Assembly: GCA_046483505.1 (NCBI GenBank)
Contig: JAWODB010000123.1
Coordinates: forward strand, 11,833-75,832
Length of the DNA stretch: 64,000 bases
Origin: BS750m-G62 sp046483505
Lineage (GTDB): Bacteria > Planctomycetota > Phycisphaerae > FEN-1346
Reading direction: 5' to 3'
In this document: one piece after another, positions 40,701-49,200 of the stretch
Position numbering within the stretch: the first letter of the stretch is position 1
Layout of the letters: every line of letters starts with the position of its first letter
Translations under genes and position numbers: made by a program
Notes under the pieces: generated by a model
The model's input: the letters and a program-made list of their open reading frames with translations, nothing else
The model's database searches: none
Told to the model about the DNA's origin: nothing

Positions 40701-41322
40701 CGGCGAGGGGCCGCTCGTCTATCGGGTGGAGAACGGACGGGTCGCGGCCGAGCACGGCCTTGCCGACCTGTTGCCCGAGGGCCTACGGGCCCGGACGGGC
40801 CGATTCGTCGCAGCAAGCGGCGGCCGCGTGTACTTCTACCTCGAGGACGTGACCCGCGTTAGGCCCCTCGAGAAACGCGAGGGCGCCGCGATGGTCCTCC
40901 ACCCCGACGGCACCGTCGAGACTCTCGGCGAGACGGCCGCTGCGTTCCTCCGTACCTATGCCCTCAGCCGCACCGTCGGCCCGGACGGATGGATCTGGCA
41001 GAGCGGCGACGGGTTCCTCCAAGGGATGTCGCCGGACGGGCGCCAGGTCCTTACTCGGCCGACGGTCCGGCACCTGACGCATATTCGCGTTCGGGCCGTC
41101 GACGAGGAGGGCACGCTCTACCTCCATGCCAGCCGGCACTGGTGGCGGCTGCGACCGCCGGGAGAGGCCGAGCCCGCGGCCGCCCAGCTGCCGCGCCTGC
41201 CCGCCGTCCGCACCGGCATCCACGGCCTGGCCTGGCCGGACGACCGCGGCCGCATGTGGTGCACGTGGGATCGGCCGGACCACCGGGTGTCACATCGTTC
41301 TGGATCCCTTTGCCGCCAATGA
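37786..41322 (+). CDS. Large secreted HEAT/beta-propeller protein, 3' end possibly frameshifted
   Basis: 1178 residues. The ATG at 37786 follows AAAGGGG and gives a signal peptide (RCAATILFLVAALAGPVRPA). Residues 30-330 are an unrecognised helical region; 320-650 carry HEAT-like repeats (ALVAIGRPAVPALLDRLDDR, PVAVPLLVDCLGDRRLTKSR). About 740-1165 resemble a two-component-regulator-type or PQQ-like propeller (GLTVFDGQRWHDLPVPG, GRAWVIGEGPLVYRVENGRV, AWPDDRGRMWCTWDRPDHR). The frame then ends abruptly in SHRSGSLCRQ, which does not look like a natural end. Coding-like sequence continues in another frame, so the original protein was probably longer. No enzyme motif is seen. Confidence 0.8.
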   Translation: MRCAATILFLVAALAGPVRPADRPAVPRTSMPERVQKIFRRAIETYPYDGRRKAEERARNLEALDQIREGPWPDLGRLKRVRLHFHSDLYERDFTATAWRVHAAEGAETDGLLLVAPDLTARPFPAGAFTRVEPVDYAEELATLVRVLEKPESERPDEWDLVLLPGGGGHAMRFHSTILLLHHAYAAAWLGREDEAGRLLRELLGGGEAAFAYACTRLGDRWFLWGTRMLSEDRPWAGVLDQWRETLRYFPNWRYPDQLREVVSRLEEQVPEMARLAETDVADPAALPPQERIACYAARLPEVRGAQTRIPGSARALRMGQRTRVSDALVAIGRPAVPALLDRLDDRRITRSVADSLAPKLAILRVQDVAIQCIEAIVDLQFYRPSTTSSSMSSEAPQIRETVIEDIRTWWQEHGQKSALAGFLGRLNQTENLRRRIATLGKIEATDADAVDSVARLKEWAVEANRSGLRDIIEALLERGDTSLLPAAMEAARRALRDGRLDCVRTLLDHGGPDDFRVLREAVERERARVAAPESSALLKFLRYHLPRVDRPVAVPLLVDCLGDRRLTKSRQVLGRKERLRFSAADDCMQALIDLTGHDAGYRKNADAEARLAAIDRWLAWWKREGREAFLAAHPAVRKVAEGGGRRIARLDPADLPPSIWVQWADADTPIACRVPRESLVRLFTRGDVQARAFTDGSDAPPAPGARHVDHHGRPVTQAHQTFRFTSRDAAWRWFEQAHPLPAETEPDRQPLACLGASGNIESLTLAPGGRAWLWDAYPKQEPDIVRRRVEEGAASDRPAVTVGGAQILLIDPRDRVWLTRTGDAHRLLACDPAARRWLHREAGDRDAPVPTTDAKGRRLDPLFTGSAYASRAGRLFFADRFGLHVLHDDTWSYHPLVRAGEGRNRPERTAPEGLRNLEFREDEAGTLYVWATEGRDVGGLTVFDGQRWHDLPVPGIPKDVVPVGPGRAWVIGEGPLVYRVENGRVAAEHGLADLLPEGLRARTGRFVAASGGRVYFYLEDVTRVRPLEKREGAAMVLHPDGTVETLGETAAAFLRTYALSRTVGPDGWIWQSGDGFLQGMSPDGRQVLTRPTVRHLTHIRVRAVDEEGTLYLHASRHWWRLRPPGEAEPAAAQLPRLPAVRTGIHGLAWPDDRGRMWCTWDRPDHRVSHRSGSLCRQ

Positions 41323-41785
41323 AGGAGCCGTCGTCGCCGGCGATAAGGCAGGAGGCCAGGCGCCTTGCCGCGGACCGTATCTGCTTCGAGATCGAGAGGA
41401 GCAGCGGCAAGGCCCGGGAGAACCTCCGCCGCGTGCTCGAAACGCCCGTTTTCAGCGGCTTGAACGAGGCGCCCGAGAAAGCGGAACCCAAAGAAGGCGG
41501 CGACGGGGACAGACGCGACCCAAAGGGGCGTCGCTCTGGGACGTGGAGTCGGGCCGCGAGATTCGTCGGCTGCATCACAACCTGGAGGGGATCGTGGGCT
41601 TCAGTCCCGACGGCAAGACCTTCATCGTGACCGAGGAGGGACGACCAGCCGCGCTGTACAGCGCGGAGACGGGAGAGGTCCTTCGGCGGTACGAGTTGGA
41701 CGAGGCGCTCAGCGATGCAGCGGCCGGAGATGCGGACCGTGAGGGCCAGACCGGGGAGAAACCCCTCAGGGTCAAACCCGCGTGA
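41323..41785 (+). pseudogene. Remnant of WD40/propeller coding sequence with frameshifts
   Basis: One frame carries EARRLAADRICFEIERSSGK and RRVLETPVFSGLNEAPEKAE (about 41350-41500). Another takes over near 41520 with ASLWDVESGREIRRLHHNLE and GFSPDGKTFIVTEEGRPAAL, a clear WD40 blade. It ends at a TGA (41783-41785) that already belongs to repeat R1. These pieces look like the broken 3' part of the preceding gene or of another propeller gene, changing frame at least once. They are not usable as a single protein. Confidence 0.6.
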
Positions 41786-41978
41786 CTGAACGCACACACC
41801 CCCTCTGTCACACGCGGCGACGGGTTGTGGGCTGGCGGAATGGCGTTGCACGCGGGAGAGCGCCGGCAGACCGAGGCCTGCAGCCCCCAAACCCGTGTGA
41901 CTGACCGCCCCCGCCTCTCTGTCACACGCGGCGACGGTCCGGGGGCCCGCGGAATGCCGTTGCACGCGGGGGGGGGGG
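41768..41978 (+). repeat. Repeat R, copies 1 and 2 in tandem
   Basis: Two head-to-tail copies of a unit about 115 bases long. Each has CCGYGTGACTGA, then CTCTGTCACACGCGGCGACG, then GGAATGSCGTTGCACGCGGG. GTGTGAC and GTCACAC form a hairpin. Copy 2 ends in a run of 11 G (41968-41978). Further copies are at 43051, 43624, 44344 and 45348, all in the same orientation. Confidence 0.85.
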
Positions 41979-42056
41979 CAGCGTAGAGTGTGAGGAGTTG
42001 TATGCGTACACGCGTCGGTAGGTGAAGCGCTAACCTCTTGTGGCGGAGATGGGGCT

Positions 42057-43022
42057 ATGTCCAAGCGGAACGGCACCCTGAGCCGCGGTTCGCACCTGCT
42101 CCTCGTTGCCGGGTCTACAGGGATACTTGCCCTGCTTGCTGGCTGTAACGGCGAAAACCTGTTGGACAAGAATTACGCCTGGGTCGCGGAGATGATCGTC
42201 GAGCCGAGAATGAATACGCCCGTAGAGACGATTGAGGCAGCCCCCGTGCCCAGCGCCGAGACCGTCACGCTCGGAGAACTCAGGATCGACATGCCGGAGG
42301 GGTGGGAGGTTGGCGACGTCCGGCCCGAGGTGGATGAAACGACAGGCGAGGTCGTGTGGTTCATGCTGCCGATCCACTCCGTCCCCGGCCTCGGAGAGTG
42401 CCGTCTCATGCTTCAGTATACGCGCGAGGCAACGTGGCCGATCGAGCCGGTCTTTTACCGAAAGGCCGTGGAGCCGTTCTACCCCGAGCCGGACTCGTTT
42501 TTCGGCGAGTATGCGTCAGACCTGGACCTGTTCGAGACCATTCATAACCAGTTGCCGGGCATCATGGTGTACGTGCGGTCCCGTGACATAGTACGGAAGA
42601 TTCTGGCTCGCCTGGCGCTCAAGCAGACGGTAATCGAGCACAGGCCGGCCAAACGGCTCGACACGCAACGGGCGCACGCCTTCCTGGCGATTAAGGAGAA
42701 GTGGTTGGTTGCCGAAGTGTTCGATGAAGTTGGCCGGTTCCGCGGCCTCATCACTGTGGGAACTGAAGCGTATGCTCGGGGAGCAGACGGGACCGGCGAA
42801 GACCAGAACGAGGTGAGCATCGCTGGCGCGTTGGCCCCGGCAGCAAAGAACCTGCTGGGCCCGGAACTGGCGACGCCAGGACTTACACGGCGCGTCGCCA
42901 TGGACCTGGCCGAGGAGTTTTTCTTGCAGATCCTCGCGAACGCACACTTCGCGCCGTCACCTGAAGGCAAGAAGCCCGGTTTCCGATTCGTGCCTGCTCC
43001 GAAGTCTGGCGAGCGGCCGTGA
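42057..43022 (+). CDS. Lipoprotein of unknown function
   Basis: 321 residues. Lipoprotein signal with LLAGC (Cys30) after a hydrophobic run (LLLVAGSTGILA). The mature part is an alpha/beta domain with no family I can name (GELRIDMPEGWEVGDVRPEV, DLDLFETIHNQLPGIMVYVR, KRLDTQRAHAFLAIKEKWLV). The opening MPEGWE segment is the kind seen in secreted proteins that monitor or shield membranes. The ATG at 42057 has GGAG about 12 bases upstream. It lies between repeat R copies 2 and 3, which makes it a single-gene unit of the repeat-separated array. Confidence 0.75.
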   Translation: MSKRNGTLSRGSHLLLVAGSTGILALLAGCNGENLLDKNYAWVAEMIVEPRMNTPVETIEAAPVPSAETVTLGELRIDMPEGWEVGDVRPEVDETTGEVVWFMLPIHSVPGLGECRLMLQYTREATWPIEPVFYRKAVEPFYPEPDSFFGEYASDLDLFETIHNQLPGIMVYVRSRDIVRKILARLALKQTVIEHRPAKRLDTQRAHAFLAIKEKWLVAEVFDEVGRFRGLITVGTEAYARGADGTGEDQNEVSIAGALAPAAKNLLGPELATPGLTRRVAMDLAEEFFLQILANAHFAPSPEGKKPGFRFVPAPKSGERP

Positions 43023-43050
43023 GCCATGAAGGCTCCTCACCTACGAAAAC

Positions 43051-43190
43051 CCCGTTGCACGCGGCAGGCCGGTGTCAGGCCGAGGACACCAGGCTCAACC
43101 CCGTGTGACTGACCGCACCCAGCCCCTCGGTCACACGCGGCGACGGTCTGTGGGCTGGCGGAATGCCGTTGTGCGCGAGGGGTGGGGGCG
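43051..43190 (+). repeat. Repeat R, copy 3
   Basis: CGTTGCACGCGG near the left end, GGCTCAACCCCGTGTGACTG in the middle, GGTCACACGCGGCGACGGTC and GGAATGCCGTTGTGCGCG at the right. CAGCCC/GGGCTG gives a second possible stem competing with GTGTGAC/GTCACAC. Confidence 0.85.
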
Positions 43191-43222
43191 GTAGTGTGGT
43201 CTGATGCACGGCCACAGTGCCA

Positions 43223-43558
43223 ATGGCGCGTTCCAAGGATTCTCCCGTGACTCGAGGGAATAGGAATCTGCTGATTGGCTGGGCGGCGAGTTCGCTGTCA
43301 CCTTGGCTGCTCACCTCCCTTGCCTTCATCGTCTCGGTCCTGGTGGATGTTGACCTTTGGCCTGCTGACCCGGGGCTTTCCCTGTTAGTCCTCGATGTTC
43401 TTGGCTTGGCGGGTGGCGTGTGCTGTGCTTTCGCGATGCGCTTGCCACCGTGGACCCGCGCGTTGATCGCGTTCGGCACGCTTCCTTTACTGGCGATAGG
43501 CCATTTCATGACTCTTCTCATGGTGATGCAGTTTGGCGATTTCAGCGGGATACAGTGA
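43223..43558 (+). CDS. Small three-helix membrane protein
   Basis: 111 residues from the ATG at 43223 (a GTG six bases earlier is possible). Three hydrophobic helices are visible (SPWLLTSLAFIVSVLV, LLVLDVLGLAGGVCCAFAM, LIAFGTLPLLAIGHFMTLL), with short positively charged ends. I do not recognise a family. GC content seems lower than in the core genes around it, which suggests an acquired gene. It lies between repeat R copies 3 and 4. Confidence 0.65.
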   Translation: MARSKDSPVTRGNRNLLIGWAASSLSPWLLTSLAFIVSVLVDVDLWPADPGLSLLVLDVLGLAGGVCCAFAMRLPPWTRALIAFGTLPLLAIGHFMTLLMVMQFGDFSGIQ

Positions 43559-43623
43559 CCCCATGAGACACCATCCCACGCATGCTTTTGCCGTCTCACG
43601 GTTGCCTGGTCCACGCGCCCGCC

Positions 43624-43745
43624 CAATGCCGTTGCACGCGGGAGAGCGCGGGCAGGCCGAGCCCAGCATAGCCGCACCCGTGTGACCGAACGCACCGCCT
43701 CTCCGTCACAGGCAGCGACGGTCTGTGGGCCCGAGGAATGCCGTG
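43624..43745 (+). repeat. Repeat R, copy 4
   Basis: AATGCCGTTGCACGCGGGAG at the left, GCACCCGTGTGACCGAACGC in the middle, GCGACGGTCTGTGGGCCCGA and GGAATGCCGTGCGGAGGAG at the right. The last bases supply the GGAGGAG ribosome site of the following gene. Confidence 0.85.
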
Positions 43746-43760
43746 CGGAGGAGACTTGCC

Positions 43761-44228
43761 ATGAGGAAACGCAGTGGCGTAAATCCGGGGCGGGTAGCCT
43801 CGGTCCTAATGTGGGCCCTGTGCTCCCTCGAATTCGGCTGTTGTATGTTCCCAATGGACGGCCTTGTTGAGCTCGAAGGGAGAGTGGTGGAGGCGGCGAC
43901 AGACCTCGGCCATTTTGAGCCGACAGAAAGCATGCCGCCGGAAACAGTCGAAAACATTGAGGGGGCAACGGTGGAACTCTGGACGAGAGATGGGACGAGG
44001 AGGTTGGCATCATGGACCACCCAGAAGGGTGATGCTGGCTATTTTGATGTGGGTTATACAGGCAAGTACGAGCCTGGACGGGAGTACATTCTCCGCGTGT
44101 CTGCCCCAGACTATCAGGCGTTGGAGGCGCGAATACATATGGAGCGGCATGGATACGGAGTAATATACCTGGCCCCCTCGGGTACGGAAGACGCCGAACA
44201 GAGTACTGCCGAGAGCCCACCCAAGTAA
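43761..44228 (+). CDS. Carboxypeptidase-regulatory-like domain protein, probable lipoprotein
   Basis: 155 residues. The ATG at 43761 follows GGAGGAG, formed by the end of repeat copy 4. The signal region ends LEFGCC, so acylation at a cysteine is likely. The rest has the pattern of a carboxypeptidase-regulatory-like (CarboxypepD_reg) beta-sandwich: ELEGRVVEAATD, ATVELWTRDGTRRLASWTTQ, GDAGYFDVGYTGKYEPGREY and ILRVSAPDYQALEARIHME. Such domains bind ligands or help anchor surface proteins. The codon usage is less GC-biased than in the core genes. Confidence 0.72.
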   Translation: MRKRSGVNPGRVASVLMWALCSLEFGCCMFPMDGLVELEGRVVEAATDLGHFEPTESMPPETVENIEGATVELWTRDGTRRLASWTTQKGDAGYFDVGYTGKYEPGREYILRVSAPDYQALEARIHMERHGYGVIYLAPSGTEDAEQSTAESPPK

Positions 44229-44345
44229 GGCGGGGCCGCTCAGTGGCCGCCAGCAGACCAGCGTGGAAATCCGGCTGTTGCCCAATACGCCGAGGCCCGG
44301 CGGCTGCTCGCGCAGCTGAAAATGAATGCGCCAACGCCAGCCTGT
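44229..44345 (+). pseudogene. Short TPR-like coding fragment cut by repeat R
   Basis: Just after the preceding stop codon, the same frame reads QYAEARRLLAQLKMNAPTPA, which looks like the last helices of a repeat protein and then runs into repeat copy 5. There is no start codon. The remnant is too short for a firm call. Confidence 0.35.
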
Positions 44346-44400
44346 CTGTCACACGCGGCGACGGTCTGTGGGCCCGTAGAAGGGCGTTGCACGCACGGCG
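44344..44400 (+). repeat. Repeat R, copy 5 (right half only)
   Basis: CTGTCACACGCGGCGACGGT CTGTGGGCCC, then GGGCGTTGCACGC. The left half of the unit is missing and is replaced by a coding fragment. Confidence 0.8.
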
Positions 44401-44484
44401 TGCGATGGTAGCATAGCCTTGGCGAACCGCGAACCGGCAACGAGTGTTGTGAGAAGCGGCCGCGAGCCGTCGGAGGTTGATGCG

Positions 44485-45267
44485 ATGGACGCGCCGGACG
44501 ATCCGCACGCAGGTGCCGAGGCTGCCTCCAACGCCCCTGCCGCCCCGAGCGCCGCCGCCTCCGCCGGCGCGCACGCCAAGCCCAAGCCGAAACCCTCTGC
44601 TCTCGTCCTCGCCGTCATCGTCTTCTTCATCATCATGAGCGCACGCATCTACGACCTGGGCCTGTGGCGGCCCGTTCTGCTCCTACACGGGCTCTTCTAC
44701 GGTGGCCTGACAAGCGTGCCGATTGCCGCCCTGTGCCTCGTGCCGCAACTGCCCGTGCCGCGACGCTTCAAGTCCGGTGGCCTTCGGCGGGTGGTCGCGT
44801 TCACCCTTCCGGCCGTGGTTCTGGCGATGCTGATGGTCTGGCACGGGCTGCCGTCCACGGTACTCGGCAACATGCTGGGCAACGAGCACTTCGCCGCGCT
44901 TCCGCCGTCCGCCAGCGACGTCAAGGTGGAAGGGTGGACGACCGGATTCTGCTACGAGGTGTGGCTGCGCTTCACGGCCTCGCCGGAAGACGTGGAGGCG
45001 TTCCTTGCAGCCTCCCCCGAGTTACGGGACGTCGAACCGGAACACTTCAACCGCGACCGGATGCTCTTGCTTCGACCTCGTGGCCAAGCGTCCGACGCGG
45101 ACCTGGATGCTGACGGTCCGCATGCGTTTGCCCAGCGCAGCCCGTTCGCTCCGTCGTGGTACGCCCCGGAGATTCGCGAGAAAGGCAGGGTGTACTCTTC
45201 GCCGTCCGGATACAATGTGATCGTAAACGACGCGACGCATACTGTTTTCATCTACAATGCCGATTAG
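44485..45267 (+). CDS. Membrane protein with C-terminal soluble domain, unknown
   Basis: 260 residues from the ATG at 44485, preceded by GGAGG. An Ala/Pro-rich N-terminus (residues 1-37) is followed by three membrane helices (ALVLAVIVFFIIMSARIYDL, PVLLLHGLFYGGLTSVPIAA, VVAFTLPAVVLAMLMVW). A periplasmic or cytoplasmic domain of about 115 residues follows (GFCYEVWLRFTASPEDVEAF, APEIREKGRVYSSPSGYNVI). I do not recognise a family. It is the last gene of the repeat-separated array. The downstream repeat copy 6 separates it from opposing genes. Confidence 0.68.
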   Translation: MDAPDDPHAGAEAASNAPAAPSAAASAGAHAKPKPKPSALVLAVIVFFIIMSARIYDLGLWRPVLLLHGLFYGGLTSVPIAALCLVPQLPVPRRFKSGGLRRVVAFTLPAVVLAMLMVWHGLPSTVLGNMLGNEHFAALPPSASDVKVEGWTTGFCYEVWLRFTASPEDVEAFLAASPELRDVEPEHFNRDRMLLLRPRGQASDADLDADGPHAFAQRSPFAPSWYAPEIREKGRVYSSPSGYNVIVNDATHTVFIYNAD

Positions 45268-45347
45268 CCTGACCGGGTGAGTCGTTGCCTGGGGCTTGCC
45301 CCCCGGTAGCCACCTTGCCGCTTGCCCCCGCCCTCACGCGCCCACAC

Positions 45348-45545
45348 CATGCCGTGTCACGCGGGAGAGCGTGGGCAGGTTGAGCCCAGCATAGCCGAAC
45401 CCGTATGACTGACCGACCAGCCCCTCTGTCACACGCGGCGACGGTCTGTGGGTTGCGGAATGCCATTGCACTCGGGGAGCGCGCACAGGCCGAGGCTAGC
45501 AGGCCCGAACCCATGTGAGGGAGCACGCACCACCTGTCTGTGACA
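45348..45545 (+). repeat. Repeat R, copy 6, partly duplicated
   Basis: GCCGTGTCACGCGGGAGAGC, CCCGTATGACTGACCGACC, CTGTCACACGCGGCGACGGT, GGAATGCCATTGCACTCGG, then a diverged second copy to CTGTCTGTGACACGAGG. The right end coincides with the point where the CsgG-like gene on the opposite strand is broken. Confidence 0.85.
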
Positions 45546-46179
45546 CGAGGCGGTCCGGCCGGCACCACGAGCCCTCCTGCGGCTCGAACTGCCGCAGGTA
45601 CGCGCGGTTGTCCCGGGCCCAGCCGCGGACCTGCATCTCGACCGAGTACCCGTCCACGCCGTAGGTGTGGGCGTCCTTGATGGCCATGCTGCCGTGGGCG
45701 CTGGAGGCCCCGAGCAGGCTCATCGCCACCGGGATGCCGTCGAGGGGCACGGCGAGTTTCAGGCCCGCGCCGCTCGTGACGCTGAACCCGTACGTCGGGA
45801 ACGAGGCCCACGGGGCGCTCGGCCAGTCCGTCGGCTTCTCCGCCTCGGCCGGGAACTTCCAGTGGTGCGGCGTGTCGGCCCGGTCGCCGATGCCGTGGGA
45901 GTGGAGGTAGAACTCCCGGTACGCCTCGGGCTGGAGTCGCACGAGCATCTGCTCCAAAGGAAGGAACCCTCGCTGCTCGTACACCTCGACCTGCTTCTCG
46001 ACCGGCGTCTGGACGAAGTCCGTCGCGACCCGGTCCGCCAGGCCCTTCTCCAGCCACCGCCACTCGGGCGTCTCGGAGGTCATCTGGAAGTTGAACACCG
46101 CCACGTTCGTGGCGGCGGAGACAGCGGGCACCGCCACCAGAAGAATCCCGCATGCGATGAATCGTGAAATAACCCTCAT
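45496..46179 (-). pseudogene. Chimeric, truncated CsgG-like exported protein gene
   Basis: 227-codon frame whose first 45 residues (signal peptide, then ATNVAVFNFQMTSETPEWRW) match the start of the 1479-residue neighbour almost exactly. The match ends abruptly at TDFVQ, and the rest (YREFYLHSHGIGDRADTPHH, YGVDGYSVEMQVRGWARDNR) is a different domain. The last 18 residues are translated from repeat copy 6, so the natural 3' end is lost. The ribosome site is AGGATCTC. I infer a recombination product, possibly still expressed as a short protein. Confidence 0.6.
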
Positions 46180-46209
46180 GAGATCCTGCCGGTCCGGACT
46201 GGAGCACCT

Positions 46210-49200
46210 TCATTCGATGGTAAACGTCACCGGCTCGCATTCGACGCGAAACGTGTCCGACGGGAACTCGGCCGTAGCCGTGCACGTCCCCTTGAACCCC
46301 TGTGGAATCTTCCAGCCGTCACCCATGTCGTCCCATTGTGTGTCAAATGTCCAGGTACGGTGATCCGATTGCCGAGTGATAACAATGCGAACGGGATCGT
46401 AATCCTTGTGGGCCTCGTACGTGTGGAAGCGTTGGACGTACACCCCGCGCCCCCGACAATCGCGAAGGCGGATGTCGAAAGACAGCGCGCCGTCCTTCTG
46501 CTTTACGCGTACCGTCCCGCGGAGAGGGGTGCCGATGGGGAAGGCGGTCTCCGTCCCTTCCTGGAGGTCCACCGTGACACCGGGGGTGAAGTTCGTGAAC
46601 CGGGGGTGCATTTCGACGTTCGGGGATCTGGAATCCGGCCGGGCGGAAACGTACTCACGGTAGTGGTGAACCGTATAACGGCCCGCCGGAACGGTCACCG
46701 GTTCTTCCCCGCCGTTTACGCTGATGACGGAACCCCGGCCACGTAAGACCAACCGCCAAAAGGGGTGGTTCAGATGAAGGCGAGCCAGCGGTCCCTGGTA
46801 AGGCTCTGCCGTTACACGCCGCCCCTCGTCGACCACGCGCACGTTCCACCATCGTCCATCCGCCTGAATCGGCTGGCCGTAGTGGCCCCGGGAGGCTCGT
46901 ACAGGGTCTTTCCCACGGGTGTAGATATAGACGTAGTCGCCCTCGATACGGTCGTCCCCGTAGACCGACACCACGCGCGGTTCATCCGTGACGCGAAGCG
47001 TGCGGTTGGCATCGACGAAGCGCACCCAGTATACCCGGTCACCGAATTGGCAGCGTCCCTCGGCGGCGGTCCCCGCGCAGTATCCGAGATAGGGCTCTTC
47101 CCCATCCGTCGAGTAGGTTAAGTTAAACCAGGCCTGAATCTGCCGACCCGCAAGAGAAAGGGAGACACCATACTCCTCGAACCGGTACTGGTATTTTTCC
47201 TTGGCCGGAATGTGCTGGATAGAACTCCGGGGCACAACAGGAGCGCTATTGAAATCGCCCCGCCCCGTCGTATCGATGCGCACCACGTCGAAGTGGGGCG
47301 CATCCGGTTCCTTCGAGTCGAACGCCAATGCAACCGTGGTCTCTCCTTTTTGAACCTTCGCCACGACGGCGTGCGGGTTGACCGTGCCGTCGCCGGGAAC
47401 CGGTTCTCGGAAGTGCTCGGCACCTTTCAAGTAAACATACGGCCGGTAAAGGGACTGTTGCGGCGGAATGGGCAGCCACTTCAATTGGCCGACTGGGGAG
47501 GACCCCGCGGACCCGATCGGCTGCTTGGAAGGGTCCTGCTGCAGGAAACGGTTTCTTGGAGTACGATCCCTCCGCAACGCCTGTCTCACCTTGCCGTCTG
47601 CACCCGTCATCCTATAGCGTTGGGGCTCCCGGCTCTTCACCAACGCCCTCCGATCTTTTCGCGCCCCATCGGTTGAATCAACGCACGCCTGGCGCAACGG
47701 GACCAGTGTCGGCCCCCAGGTCACGAACGGTCCGTAACTGGAACGGGGCGATGTCTTGGGCGCCTCACCGACCCAGCCAATCAGATACCCCCGTCCCGGC
47801 GCATAAACAAACGTATGAGGACCGCTAGCGACGCTCGGCAGTGTCGCCCATCGGCGCCAGGTTTCCGATTCGGTAATGGTCAACAGCGTCATGAGGGAGC
47901 GGCTGTAAAGCCCTTTCCGAAGGAGAACAAGCGGAGACTGAAGTTGAACAAGCAGCGCGGGCCCATTCGTGTCGCGCGCCGCAGTGACGCCGCACACAAA
48001 TTCTTCCACCGCAGACGGGGGAAGGCTGAAGACGGTCTCCGACCTCGCTCCCCGTCCGTCGGCGCTGGGCACATGGCGGACGACATGATATTCATAGATC
48101 AAATTAGGCCATGTCGTCTTATATTTGTGTGCGCGCTCAGCCGCATAGGCTTCGATTCCACCACCCCCGGAGGGAAGCAGATCAACGCTCGTGACTTCTG
48201 CCCCCTGATGCGCGGGTTGAAGTTGCATGACCCGTTTCCACTGATAGCCGTGGCGGCTGGAATAAATGGCAATTCCCCCTTTCAGATCCGCCTTGGCCCA
48301 CCAGAGCCGTCCCCGGCCGTCTTGCACTAAAGCGTGATGGCCGGGCGTCGTTTCGTCAGTAATCTGAACCGGTGCGCTCCAGTGCACGAAGTCCCGCGAC
48401 CAGGAGATGTAGGGAAGGCGGAGGTGGCGGGCATCCCGGTCCGAGAGAAAGGCCAACAGGAAACGCCCCGCTTCGTCGCGTATCAGACGGGGGGCGTACT
48501 CGCACCACCCGCTCGAGAGGGGAAGATCGAGTTTGCGCGGCGGCGAGAACGTCTCTTCGTCGGTACATACCGAACGCCACAGGTCTCCACGTTGGGACCA
48601 GATGACCCGGATCGCCTGTTCGTCGGCTTCCACGGCGGGGGGGCAATTCGAACGCTCATGCAGCCGCACGTCGTAGCCGAGGTAATCCGGGGCAACACCG
48701 GCCGTCTTCCACTTCTCCCATCCGCTTCCTTCCTTGTACGGCAGCCTGCCCACCAACCGTGTTACTTCGCCCTCTTTCACGCGAACGGTGGTTTCCCAGT
48801 TCGTGCGAAGGGCTACCTGCTTGTCGGGCGTCGGCAGATACACGCAAGCCCTTAGGCTGGGGCTTATACGCAATCCATGAGCGAACAATTGTGTTATAGA
48901 GGTCATCAACCCGGTCTCGGGCCATGGACCCTGATCCGCCGGTAGAAAACCGATCCGATGTTCGCCAGGCGGCAGAGGCCCAATGAGCCCGGGGAACCAG
49001 CGGGCAAAGATTCCATCCACGTGGACCATGAAGCGATGGGTATCCGCGCACCGCACGTCAATCGCCCCAGGCCGGGCGACACGCCGAAATGCGGGTTCCA
49101 CCCGCACGCCGCGAACCACGACCGGCCCGCCCGTGGGTCCCTTGGCGACAAATCGGCAACACGCTCGCAGAATGCAGTGCCTGGGAAGGTCTTTCCAAAA

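Noticed and set aside
43075..44574. 499-codon minus-strand frame across the small-gene array
   Set aside because: It is built from translated copies of repeat R and antisense of two small genes; the repeated Arg/Ser/His words have no protein-like pattern.
41768..45545. Classical integron
   Set aside because: The repeat's right core is GTTGCAC and not GTTRRRY, most copies lack RYYYAAC, and no IntI-like gene is in the window. I keep only the wider idea of a cassette-like array.
37353..46209. Integrated phage or genomic island at the tRNA-Glu genes
   Set aside because: No integrase, capsid, terminase or repeated tRNA 3' end was found. The position after tRNAs is suggestive but not proof.
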